From Nocardioidaceae bacterium (GTDB taxonomy: Bacteria; Actinomycetota; Actinomycetes; Propionibacteriales; Nocardioidaceae), in assembly GCA_018672315.1 (NCBI GenBank), contig CP076053.1, positions 682,001 to 746,000 on the forward strand: a stretch of DNA of 64,000 bases, in the 5' to 3' direction. The notes under the pieces are model-generated. The model was not told the DNA's origin, made no database searches, and saw nothing but the letters and a program-made list of their open reading frames with translations. The position numbers and the translations under genes were made by a program. How positions within the stretch are numbered: position 1 is the stretch's first letter; each line of letters begins with the position of its first letter. This document shows positions 19,122-26,057 of the stretch, piece after piece.

Positions 19122-19159
19122 GCCAGCGTGGCCGAGAGGGTCCGGCGTGGCCGAGAGGG
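19122..19159. repeat. Two direct copies of a 19-bp unit
   Basis: GCGTGGCCGAGAGGG occurs at 19126-19140 and again at 19145-19159, a period of 19 bp. It lies between the long palindrome and the stop of the fused desaturase gene. Confidence 0.6.
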
Positions 19160-19163
19160 GTGC

Positions 19164-21203
19164 TCAGTCGAAGTCGAGGACGACGCGCTCGGTCAGGGGT
19201 CGGGACTGGCAGGCCAGCACCGCACCGCCCTCGACCTGGTCGTCGTCGAGCACGTGGTTCTGGTCCATCGCGACCTGCCCCTCGAGCAACCTCCCGCGGC
19301 AGGTGCCGCACGCGCCACCGGCGCAGGAGTAGGGGACGTCGATCCCGTCGTCGAGTGCCGCCTCGAGCACCGTGCCGCGGGTGCTGTCGACCTCGACGCG
19401 GTGGGAGCGGCCGTCCAGGCGGATCTCGACGTCGGCGACCACGCGCTCCACGTCGACGTCCCCGTCGACGTCCCCGTCGACGTCCCCGGCGTCGGTCGAG
19501 GTCGCTGCGGCGAACAGCTCGGTGCGTACGCGCTGCTCCGGCACCCCCGCCGTCCTCAGGTGGTCGCGCACTGCCTCGACCATGGGCGCGGGTCCGCACA
19601 GCAGCCACCCCGCGACCTCGCTGACGGCACCGCGGGGAACGTCGCAGACCTCGTCCACCAGGTCCGGGTCCACCCGGCGGGCAGGCAGCCCCTCGACAGA
19701 GTCCACAGAGTCGCCGGCGTCGAAGGCCTCGACGAGCCTGAGACGTTGCGTACGCGCCAGCTCATGCAGCTCGCTGCGGAACATCGCCGTCTGCGGGGTG
19801 CGGTTGCCCAGCAGCAGGGTCGCGGTGGCTGCGGGGTCGGCGGCCAGGTGGGCCTCGAGCAGCGACTTCACCGGCGTGATGCCGGATCCGGCCGCCACGC
19901 CGACGAGATGGCCGTGTCCGATGCCGTCGGGCAGGTCGCCGAACTCGCCGTTCGGTGTCATCACGTCGAGCACGTCCCCGGCCCCGAGCCGGGTGTTGGC
20001 CCAGGTGGAGAAGAGACCCTCGGGGTGCTGCCGGATGCCGACGCGCAGACGTCCCGGGGCCGGGGCGTCGCACAGCGAGTACGTACGCCGCACCTCCCGT
20101 CCGTCGAGCCGGACCCGCAGGGTGACGTGCTGGCCGGGTTCGTACGCGTACGCCTCGCGCAGGTCCTCCGGCACCTCGAAGTCCACCGCGACGCCCTCGG
20201 AGCCCTGGGGCTCCACGGAGGCGACACGCAGCTGGTGGAAGGCCTTGCGGCCCACCGGGGGCACCCCGTCGACGGGGTCGGTCATGCGGCGCCAGGCACG
20301 GTACTCCGCCGGCGTCAGGGACGTGCCGAACCAGGTCGCGATCGCCGCGTCGCGGTCGAGGTACGCCTGCTCGTTGCGACGCCAGGCGCGTACGTAGCGG
20401 TAGAACGGGATGCTCGGGTGGAGGTGGTGCACGAGGTGGTAGTTCTGGTAGACGAACAGCGGCGTCAGCACGCGCTCGCCGCCGACCCGCACGCGGGTGG
20501 CGCGGAACCTGTCCTCCCGCTGGGTCACCGTCAGTCCGTGGTGGGGCAGGTAGTCGAACCACCAGGCGAGCACCCCGAGGCCCAGCCGCTGCGGCAGGAA
20601 GAACAGCAGCGCGGCCTCGGCGAGGACGCCTCCGAGGCCCAGGGCGAGGAGCGCGCCGGCGAAGAGCGCCAGCACCGCCAGCGTCTCGGCCTTCTCGGCC
20701 CGGGGCCTCGAGCCGAGGCGTCGTACGTAGAAGACCGCGTACCAGAGGTCGATCGTGAGCCACCGCAGCGGCAGCTGCCACGCGGGGCCCTCGGAGGTCC
20801 ACGCGTCCGGGTCGGTCGCCTTCGGCTCGTTGGTGTTGCGGTGGTGCTCGATGTGGATGAACCTGATCATCGGGAACGACGCGTACGGCGCCACGAGCAC
20901 CACCGAGAGTCGGCCGAGTGCGTCGTTGAGACGCGTGTCGGAGCTCGCCGCGTGATGCGTCGCCTCGTGCAGCACCGAGAAGGCCAGGAAGGTCACCGCC
21001 GTGCCCATCGGCACCGTGACCCACAGTGGCGCCCCGGCGACGAAGAGCGCGACCTCGGCGGCCAGCAGGACGAGGGTGCCGACCATCAGGGCGACGGTGG
21101 GCCACGCGACCGGTGGGACGCGCTCTCCCGGGTCGGGAAGCCCCCGGACGGGCGTGGAGCCGGTGGACGCGGTGGCGGCGCTGGCGACACTCATGACCAC
21201 CAT
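19164..21203 (-). CDS. Fused membrane di-iron desaturase/hydroxylase - flavin reductase - [2Fe-2S] ferredoxin
   Basis: A 679-residue three-domain redox protein. Residues 30-290 are a membrane fatty-acid desaturase/hydroxylase domain with His boxes HEATHH (79-84), HIEHH (117-121) and HHLHP (259-263). Residues about 310-560 are a ferredoxin-NADP-reductase domain with FAD motif RRTYSLCD, NAD(P) motif GSGITPVKSLL and LLCGPAPMV. Residues about 590-679 are a plant-type ferredoxin with Cys627, 632, 635 and 665. A (GDVD)3 linker separates the last two. All electron-transfer parts are in one chain, so it could take electrons from NAD(P)H unaided. Substrate (acyl lipid, alkane or carotenoid) is undetermined. 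Start 21203 or ATG 21194; neither has a strong Shine-Dalgarno. Confidence 0.85.
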   Translation of the reverse strand: MVVMSVASAATASTGSTPVRGLPDPGERVPPVAWPTVALMVGTLVLLAAEVALFVAGAPLWVTVPMGTAVTFLAFSVLHEATHHAASSDTRLNDALGRLSVVLVAPYASFPMIRFIHIEHHRNTNEPKATDPDAWTSEGPAWQLPLRWLTIDLWYAVFYVRRLGSRPRAEKAETLAVLALFAGALLALGLGGVLAEAALLFFLPQRLGLGVLAWWFDYLPHHGLTVTQREDRFRATRVRVGGERVLTPLFVYQNYHLVHHLHPSIPFYRYVRAWRRNEQAYLDRDAAIATWFGTSLTPAEYRAWRRMTDPVDGVPPVGRKAFHQLRVASVEPQGSEGVAVDFEVPEDLREAYAYEPGQHVTLRVRLDGREVRRTYSLCDAPAPGRLRVGIRQHPEGLFSTWANTRLGAGDVLDVMTPNGEFGDLPDGIGHGHLVGVAAGSGITPVKSLLEAHLAADPAATATLLLGNRTPQTAMFRSELHELARTQRLRLVEAFDAGDSVDSVEGLPARRVDPDLVDEVCDVPRGAVSEVAGWLLCGPAPMVEAVRDHLRTAGVPEQRVRTELFAAATSTDAGDVDGDVDGDVDVERVVADVEIRLDGRSHRVEVDSTRGTVLEAALDDGIDVPYSCAGGACGTCRGRLLEGQVAMDQNHVLDDDQVEGGAVLACQSRPLTERVVLDFD
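19451..19486. repeat. Three tandem 12-bp units in the desaturase-fusion linker
   Basis: CGTCGACGTCCC is repeated exactly three times. In the minus-strand reading frame it encodes Gly-Asp-Val-Asp repeats (about residues 573-584) between the reductase and ferredoxin domains. Copy number could change without breaking the frame. Confidence 0.85.
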
Positions 21204-21213
21204 GATGCGCTCA

Positions 21214-21233
21214 GGTTGACATTATTGGCAACC
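21214..21233. promoter_or_regulatory. Imperfect palindrome upstream of the fused desaturase
   Basis: GGTTGACATTATTGGCAACC has mirrored ends GGTTG/CAACC with an AT-rich centre. It lies 11-30 bp before the start codon, in one of the few AT-rich spots of the window. A repressor or activator operator is plausible; the cognate regulator is not identified. Confidence 0.45.
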
Positions 21234-21252
21234 CTGTAAAGCGCGAGGGCGC

Positions 21253-21516
21253 TCAGCCGTGCAGCACGATCCACATCAGGAAGACCGTCGGCAGCACGAG
21301 CACCCCGAGCAGCAGCCACGCCGCCGCCAGGTGCACCGGGTTGCGTCGGTCCATCGAGGCCGCCAGCGAGATCAGACCGGCCTCGCCCGTCCACTGGTCG
21401 ATGCCCATCCGACGATCGGCGTCCGGCAGCCGGCTCCCGGGCAGGAAGTGCTCGGGCGTGATCAGCTCGTAGTCACCGTCGAGGGGGTCTCCCCCGTCGT
21501 CGAGTCCTGTGGCCAT
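21253..21516 (-). CDS. Small membrane protein, hypothetical
   Basis: An 87-residue protein with a hydrophilic N-terminus (DPLDGDYELITPEHFLPG) and one C-terminal transmembrane helix (about residues 62-85). ATG 21516 is chosen because upstream frame sequence is low-complexity Arg/Ser. It is on the same strand as the fused desaturase, 49 bp upstream of it, and could be co-transcribed unless the palindrome at 21214 marks a separate promoter. No family recognised. Confidence 0.6.
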   Translation of the reverse strand: MATGLDDGGDPLDGDYELITPEHFLPGSRLPDADRRMGIDQWTGEAGLISLAASMDRRNPVHLAAAWLLLGVLVLPTVFLMWIVLHG

Positions 21517-21568
21517 GCAGGGCAGCGTACGCCCGCGGTGGCCACGCGTGGAGCCCCCTCGGGACGCG

Positions 21569-22027
21569 TCAGGAGCCCGAGAAGGGCTCCACGCCGCAGT
21601 TCTCCTGGGTGAAGCTGTCGATGCGCTCGGAGGCCTGGTCGAACTCCGGCCCGCTGAACTCCTGCTCGGCCTCGGCGATGTTCTCCTGCAGCGTCTGCAG
21701 CCGCTCGGGGTCGACGTCCTGGGCGTTGCCACCGAGGTCGGCGAGCTCTTGGGTGGTGAAGCCGCTGTCCTCGATCGCCTGCTGCAGGCCCTGGAAGGAC
21801 TCGTTCAGCATCTGCCACTCGCTCGAGATCTCCTCGGGGGCCGCCTCCGCGAGACGCTCGAAGGTGCTGAAGAACTGCTCGACGTCCTCGGCCTCGGTCG
21901 GTGAGGACTCCAGCAGGTCGGCGCTCTGCTCGACCTGGTCGCAGTAGGCGGCCACGTCGTCGCCGCCGCAGGCGGACAGGCCGGCGGCCAGCAGGACGGA
22001 GGAGACGAGGAGGGCAGGACGGCGCAC
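21569..22027 (-). CDS. Predicted secreted lipoprotein, helical
   Basis: A 152-residue protein with a lipoprotein signal (RRPALLVSSVLLAAGLSACGG, lipobox LSAC). The rest is Glu/Gln-rich and helix-prone (EDVEQFFSTFERLAEAAPEEI, LQTLQENIAEAEQEF), with Cys residues near both ends (AAYCDQ, ENCGVE) that may form a disulfide. GTG 22027 has GGAG 5 nt upstream. No known family; it resembles other small actinobacterial envelope lipoproteins of unknown role. Confidence 0.72.
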   Translation of the reverse strand: MRRPALLVSSVLLAAGLSACGGDDVAAYCDQVEQSADLLESSPTEAEDVEQFFSTFERLAEAAPEEISSEWQMLNESFQGLQQAIEDSGFTTQELADLGGNAQDVDPERLQTLQENIAEAEQEFSGPEFDQASERIDSFTQENCGVEPFSGS

Positions 22028-22174
22028 GGGAGCTCCAAGGGTGGTGGGAGGACCGGGCAGGGCGCCCGGCGCCCGATACTGCCAGTGTCGGTGGCAGAGC
22101 ACAGCCGAACGCGCCGTGACCCGGCGAGAGGCGTACGGCGTATCCTCACCCGGGTCCGCCCCCGGCGGGCACAC

Positions 22175-22248
22175 GGGCCGGTAGCTCAGCCGGTTAGAGC
22201 AGGCGACTCATAATCGCCCAGTCGCGGGTTCGAGCCCCGCCCGGCCTA
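22175..22248 (+). tRNA. tRNA-Ile2 (anticodon CAT, lysidine-modified); tRNA-Met is the alternative
   Basis: A complete cloverleaf: acceptor GGGCCGG pairs with CCGGCCT (one G-U), D-arm TAGCTCAGCCGGTTAGAGC, anticodon arm GGCGA-CTCATAA-TCGCC, T-arm GCGGGTTCGAGCCCCGC, discriminator A. No CCA is encoded. The anticodon is CAT. The anticodon arm equals that of E. coli ileX, and the C4-G69 and C5-G68 pairs are the known TilS determinants, so I call Ile2 decoding AUA rather than elongator Met. Its last three bases form the stop codon complement of the convergent PucR gene. Confidence 0.82.
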
Positions 22249-23478
22249 CGAGACGGTCGCGTCGACGTCCGCGGGGACCGGCGCGGCCAGCACCACACCG
22301 AGCGCCCGCACCACGGCGGGGTCCTCCCAGGCGTCACCGAACAGCTCCCGGACCCGGCCCATGCGGTAGCGCACCGTCTGGGGATGCACGTGCAGCGCCT
22401 CGGCCACCTCCGCACGACGACCGCCGTGCTCCCACCACGCGCGCATCGTGGCGACGAGTCGTTCCCGGCTGCCCGCGGTCTCCTCGCGCAGCGGCCGCAG
22501 GGTGCGCGTGGTGAGGTCGGCGAGCGCCTCGGCGTCGGCGGTCAGCACCAGCTCGACGAGATGGTCCTCGGCGTCGTGCACCCCCGCACCCGGGACGCCG
22601 ACGAGCGTGCGTACGCGCTCGGCGCGGGTCCGCGAGTCGACGGCGCGCTGCCACGGACGCTCGGGCCCGACCGTCGCCCGGGATCCCCCGAGACCCGCGA
22701 GCAGGGCCCGGCGCCCACCCGCGCCGCCGACGTCGGGCACGAGCAGGCACGTCGTGCCCGGCTCGTCGCCGTCCAGACGCAGCGTGCGGTCGTCCTGCTG
22801 TGCCAGCACCGTGCGCACGTGCGCGGACCCGACGAGCACCGCGGTCAGCGTGTCCGGGGGCTCCCAGCCGGCGGTCTGCGCCGCATCGCGCAGGGCGTCC
22901 TCGTCGGCGCCGCGTCCCAGGAGGGCCCCGAGCCGCCGCAGCTGGCGCTCCCGGAGCATCCCGGTCGCCGCCAGCTCGTCGGTGTGACCGGCGACCGAGG
23001 CCGCCGAGAGGTCGTCGATGTAGGCGAAGACGAGCTCGGCGAACCGGGCGAGCTCGAGGGTCCCGACCCCCGCCGTGACCGCGGTGGCGGAGAGCTCGTG
23101 CCACGAGACGCGGGCGCCGACGCGGTAGGCGCTGAGCAGGGCGTCCGCCGTGCGCCCCGAGCGGGCCTCGCCGCGCCCCAGCGCGTACGCCGCCTCGCGC
23201 ACCGGTGTCATCGGCACGGCGAGCTGCGCGCCCTCGCCGGTCTCCTGGGACGCCAGGCGCAGGAACCCGTCGAGCGCCTGGCGCACGGCCTCCCGGATGG
23301 TGGCTCCCATCTCCCCCGACAGTGCGCTGGCGTACGCCGGGACCTGGTCGGGGATCGCGCGCACGACGTCGTCGCCCACGCGCGGGAGCGAACCCCGGAG
23401 GGCCTCGACGACGTGTGCGTGCAGCACTGGACCGGAGACCTGCAGACTGTCGTCCTGGTCGATGGATTTATCACTCAC
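22246..23478 (-). CDS. PucR-type transcriptional regulator (C-terminal helix-turn-helix)
   Basis: A 410-residue regulator. The N-terminal 170 residues are a helical RsbT-co-antagonist-like region (DVVRAIPDQVPAYASAL...SYHEL-type pattern seen as VSWHELSATAV). A degenerate GGDEF-like middle follows, then the PucR HTH near the C-terminus: 'ALHVHPQTVRYRMGRVRELFG'. GTG 23478 has AGGA 8 nt upstream; TTG 23484 is too close to it. The gene is divergent from the reductase/desaturase pair with a 71-bp shared promoter region, so it is the likely local regulator. The effector is unknown. Confidence 0.85.
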   Translation of the reverse strand: MSDKSIDQDDSLQVSGPVLHAHVVEALRGSLPRVGDDVVRAIPDQVPAYASALSGEMGATIREAVRQALDGFLRLASQETGEGAQLAVPMTPVREAAYALGRGEARSGRTADALLSAYRVGARVSWHELSATAVTAGVGTLELARFAELVFAYIDDLSAASVAGHTDELAATGMLRERQLRRLGALLGRGADEDALRDAAQTAGWEPPDTLTAVLVGSAHVRTVLAQQDDRTLRLDGDEPGTTCLLVPDVGGAGGRRALLAGLGGSRATVGPERPWQRAVDSRTRAERVRTLVGVPGAGVHDAEDHLVELVLTADAEALADLTTRTLRPLREETAGSRERLVATMRAWWEHGGRRAEVAEALHVHPQTVRYRMGRVRELFGDAWEDPAVVRALGVVLAAPVPADVDATVS

Positions 23479-23512
23479 GCACAAGATCCTGTCACAACTT
23501 CACCTCGATCCT

Positions 23513-23524
23513 TCAATACATTGA
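23513..23524. promoter_or_regulatory. Palindrome overlapping a -10-like box between pucR and the reductase gene
   Basis: TCAATACATTGA is an inverted repeat (TCAAT/ATTGA, 2-nt spacer) containing TACATT as a possible -10. It lies 26 bp before the reductase start and 35 bp from the regulator start. This position suits repression by the adjacent PucR protein; the link is inferred. Confidence 0.45.
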
Positions 23525-23549
23525 GTGCCGGTGCGGGGAGAGTGAACTC

Positions 23550-24692
23550 ATGGCACTCATCCACGACGGCTCCCCGCGTTCCGGACGCGCGTCCGGCGGA
23601 CGCGGCACGGTGGCCGACCGCCTGCGCCGGGGTTCCGGACGGGTCGTCCGCGCCGCTGTCACCCCGCTCGTCCCGGCCGACTACCTCGACCTCGTCGCGC
23701 CGCTGCGCGCCGGCGCCGACCTGCGCGCCCGCGTCGTCGCCGTCCGCCACGAGACCGCCGACGCGGCCACGCTCCTCCTGCAGCCCGGTCGCTCCTGGGA
23801 GGGCCACGTGCCGGGGCAGTACGTACGCCTCGGCGTCGACGTCGACGGGGTGCGCCAGTGGCGCGCCTACTCCCTGACCCACGGCCCGCGTGCCGACGGC
23901 CTCATCAGCGTCACCGTCAAGGCCGTGCCGGACGGCACGGTCAGTCCCTACCTCGTGCACCGCACCCGACCAGGCACGCTGCTGCACCTGGAGCAGGCCG
24001 CCGGGGCGTTCGTGCTGCCCACCGACGCGACGAAGCTGCTCTTCGTCACCGCGGGCTCCGGCATCACGCCCGTGATCGGCATGCTGCGCAACCTGTTCCC
24101 CGTCACCGACGAGGGGGTCGTGCGCCCGACACGCAGCGCCGACCTCGACATCGTGGTGCTGCACGTCGCACCCACCGAGGCCGACTCGATCTTCCTCGCC
24201 GACCTGCGCGCCCTGGACGCTGCGGGCGCCGTACGGCTGCTGGCCCGCCACGACGACGTGCACGGCGTCCTCGACCTCGAGGACCTCACCACCCTCGTGC
24301 CCGACCTCGCCGAGCGCACGACGCTCGCGTGCGGGCCCGCCGGGCTCCTGGACGCCCTCGACGCCCACCACGGCGCCCGCGACCTCGATCTGCTGGTCGA
24401 GCAGTTCAGGGTCGAGCCGGTCGCCGTCGGCGAGGGCGGCACCGTCACCTTCGCCGCCTCAGGCGTGACCGCCGAGAACGACGGCGGGTCGCCGCTGCTG
24501 GTCACCGGCGAGGATGCCGGCGTGATGCTGCCGTCCGGCTGCCGCATGGGCGTGTGCTTCAGCTGCGTCTCGCCCCTGCGCAGCGGTGCCGTACGCGACC
24601 TCCGCACCGGTGACGTGATCACCGCCGCCGACGGCGTCGACGTGCAGACCTGCATCAGCGCCGCGGCCGGTGACTGCGTCATCGACCGCTGA
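23550..24692 (+). CDS. Ferredoxin reductase with C-terminal [2Fe-2S] domain, desaturase partner
   Basis: A 380-residue NAD(P)H oxidoreductase. Its order is N-terminal helix, FAD domain (GQYVRLGVDVDG...WRAYSLTH), NAD(P) domain (FVTAGSGITPVIGMLRN, LACGPAGLLDAL), then plant-type ferredoxin with Cys ligands in SGCRMGVCFSCVSPL and a fourth in VQTCIS. It matches the mycobacterial Rv3230c type that donates electrons to the DesA3 desaturase, and a DesA3-like gene follows 53 bp downstream. ATG 23550 has GGGGAG upstream. Likely role: feeding NADPH electrons to the acyl desaturase at the membrane. Confidence 0.9.
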   Translation: MALIHDGSPRSGRASGGRGTVADRLRRGSGRVVRAAVTPLVPADYLDLVAPLRAGADLRARVVAVRHETADAATLLLQPGRSWEGHVPGQYVRLGVDVDGVRQWRAYSLTHGPRADGLISVTVKAVPDGTVSPYLVHRTRPGTLLHLEQAAGAFVLPTDATKLLFVTAGSGITPVIGMLRNLFPVTDEGVVRPTRSADLDIVVLHVAPTEADSIFLADLRALDAAGAVRLLARHDDVHGVLDLEDLTTLVPDLAERTTLACGPAGLLDALDAHHGARDLDLLVEQFRVEPVAVGEGGTVTFAASGVTAENDGGSPLLVTGEDAGVMLPSGCRMGVCFSCVSPLRSGAVRDLRTGDVITAADGVDVQTCISAAAGDCVIDR

Positions 24693-24745
24693 CCGGCCAC
24701 CCCCACCCCGACTCCCCCACGACCCGCCCCCACCCGAGGAGCACC

Positions 24746-25978
24746 ATGACCGTCCTGCAGAAGAAGCCCGCCGACGCCGACCCCACCACGCACCTCACCC
24801 CCGAGGACGTCGAGGAGATCGGCCGCCGTCTCGACGCGATCCGAGCCGACGTCATCGCCGACCGCGGGGAGCGCGACGCGGCGTACATCCACCGGGTGAT
24901 CAAGGCCCAGCGCGGCCTCGAAGCCGGCAGCCGCGTCGTGCTGCTCGCCTCGCTCTTCCCGCCGGCGTGGCTGCTCGGGACGGCCGGGCTGTCGGTGGCC
25001 AAGATCCTCGAGAACATGGAGATCGGCCACAACGTCATGCACGGCCAGTGGGACTGGATGCGCGACCCGAAGATCCACTCGACCACCTGGGAGTGGGACA
25101 ACGCCTCGCCGTCGTCGCAGTGGAAGCACGGCCACAACGTGCTGCACCACACGTACACGAACGTCGTCGGCAAGGACAACGACCTCGGCTACGGCATCAT
25201 GCGCGTCGACGAGGACCAGCGCTGGGTGCCGTTCTACCTGGCCCAGCCGCTCTGGAACTTCATCAACGCCTGCTTCTTCGAGTACGGCATCGCTGCCTAC
25301 GACCTCGAGCTCGGCAAGAACCTGTCGACCAAGGAACGTCGCAACGACCCGGACTTCACGCGTCGCTACAAGGAGGTCCTGCGCAAGATCCGCGGCCAGG
25401 CCACCAAGGACTACGTGGTGCACCCGCTGCTGTCGGGTCCCTCGGCGCCGACGACACTCACGGCCAACGTGGTCGCCAACCTGGTCCGCAACCTGTGGAC
25501 CCACTCGGTGATCATGTGCGGTCACTTCCCCGAGGGCGTCTCCACCTTCGAGAAGAAGTCGATCGAGGGCGAGACCAAGGGCGAGTGGTACCTGCGCCAG
25601 ATGCTCGGCGCGGCCAACATCTCCGGCTCCAAGGCGATGCACCTGATGACGGGCAACCTGTCCTTCCAGGTCGAGCATCACCTCTTCCCCGACCTCCCGA
25701 GCAACCGGTACGCCGAGATCGCCCCGCAGGTGCAGCAGATCTTCAGCGACTACGACCTGCCCTACGTCACCGGTCCGCTGCCGAAGCAGGTCGCGTCCGC
25801 CTGGGCCAAGGTCGTGCGCCTGTCGCTGCCGAACAGCTTCGTCGAGGAGCGCACCGGCCGCGCCCGTCGCGCGCTCGGCTCGCTGTCACCGCGTCGTGGC
25901 GTACGCCGGTTCGCCGAGGTGACCCGCCTCGCGTCCCCGGGGTCGGACGTGCAGGACGCGCGGGGCCGCGCCGCCTGA
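24746..25978 (+). CDS. Acyl-CoA/fatty acid desaturase, DesA3-like
   Basis: A 410-residue membrane di-iron desaturase. The three His boxes are visible: GHNVMHGQ, HNVLHHTYTN and QVEHHLFP. Hydrophobic segments flank the first box (VVLLASLFPPAWLLGTAGL) and occur in the middle. It corresponds to the mycobacterial stearoyl-CoA delta-9 desaturase that works with an Rv3230c-type reductase, encoded here just upstream. ATG 24746 has GAGGAG 5 nt before it. The product would be monounsaturated acyl chains for membrane fluidity. Regioselectivity is inferred from the family. Confidence 0.9.
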   Translation: MTVLQKKPADADPTTHLTPEDVEEIGRRLDAIRADVIADRGERDAAYIHRVIKAQRGLEAGSRVVLLASLFPPAWLLGTAGLSVAKILENMEIGHNVMHGQWDWMRDPKIHSTTWEWDNASPSSQWKHGHNVLHHTYTNVVGKDNDLGYGIMRVDEDQRWVPFYLAQPLWNFINACFFEYGIAAYDLELGKNLSTKERRNDPDFTRRYKEVLRKIRGQATKDYVVHPLLSGPSAPTTLTANVVANLVRNLWTHSVIMCGHFPEGVSTFEKKSIEGETKGEWYLRQMLGAANISGSKAMHLMTGNLSFQVEHHLFPDLPSNRYAEIAPQVQQIFSDYDLPYVTGPLPKQVASAWAKVVRLSLPNSFVEERTGRARRALGSLSPRRGVRRFAEVTRLASPGSDVQDARGRAA

Positions 25979-25985
25979 CCTGCGC

Positions 25986-26001
25986 CGCCGGAGAACCGGC
26001 G
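25986..26001 (+). terminator. Short hairpin after the desaturase gene
   Basis: CGCCGG and CCGGCG pair around an AGAA loop, starting 7 bp after the desaturase stop. There is no T tract, so efficiency is uncertain. Confidence 0.4.
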
Positions 26002-26057
26002 ATCCGCCTGACACGTCCTCGCTCCCGCGGCCAGAATGTGACGAGGAGGTCACACAC

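Noticed and set aside
22175-22248. Calling the CAT tRNA an elongator or initiator tRNA-Met
   Set aside because: The anticodon arm equals that of known tRNA-Ile2, and C4-G69/C5-G68 match the TilS determinants. Initiator features (C1-A72 mismatch, GGG/CCC anticodon stem) are absent. Some uncertainty remains.
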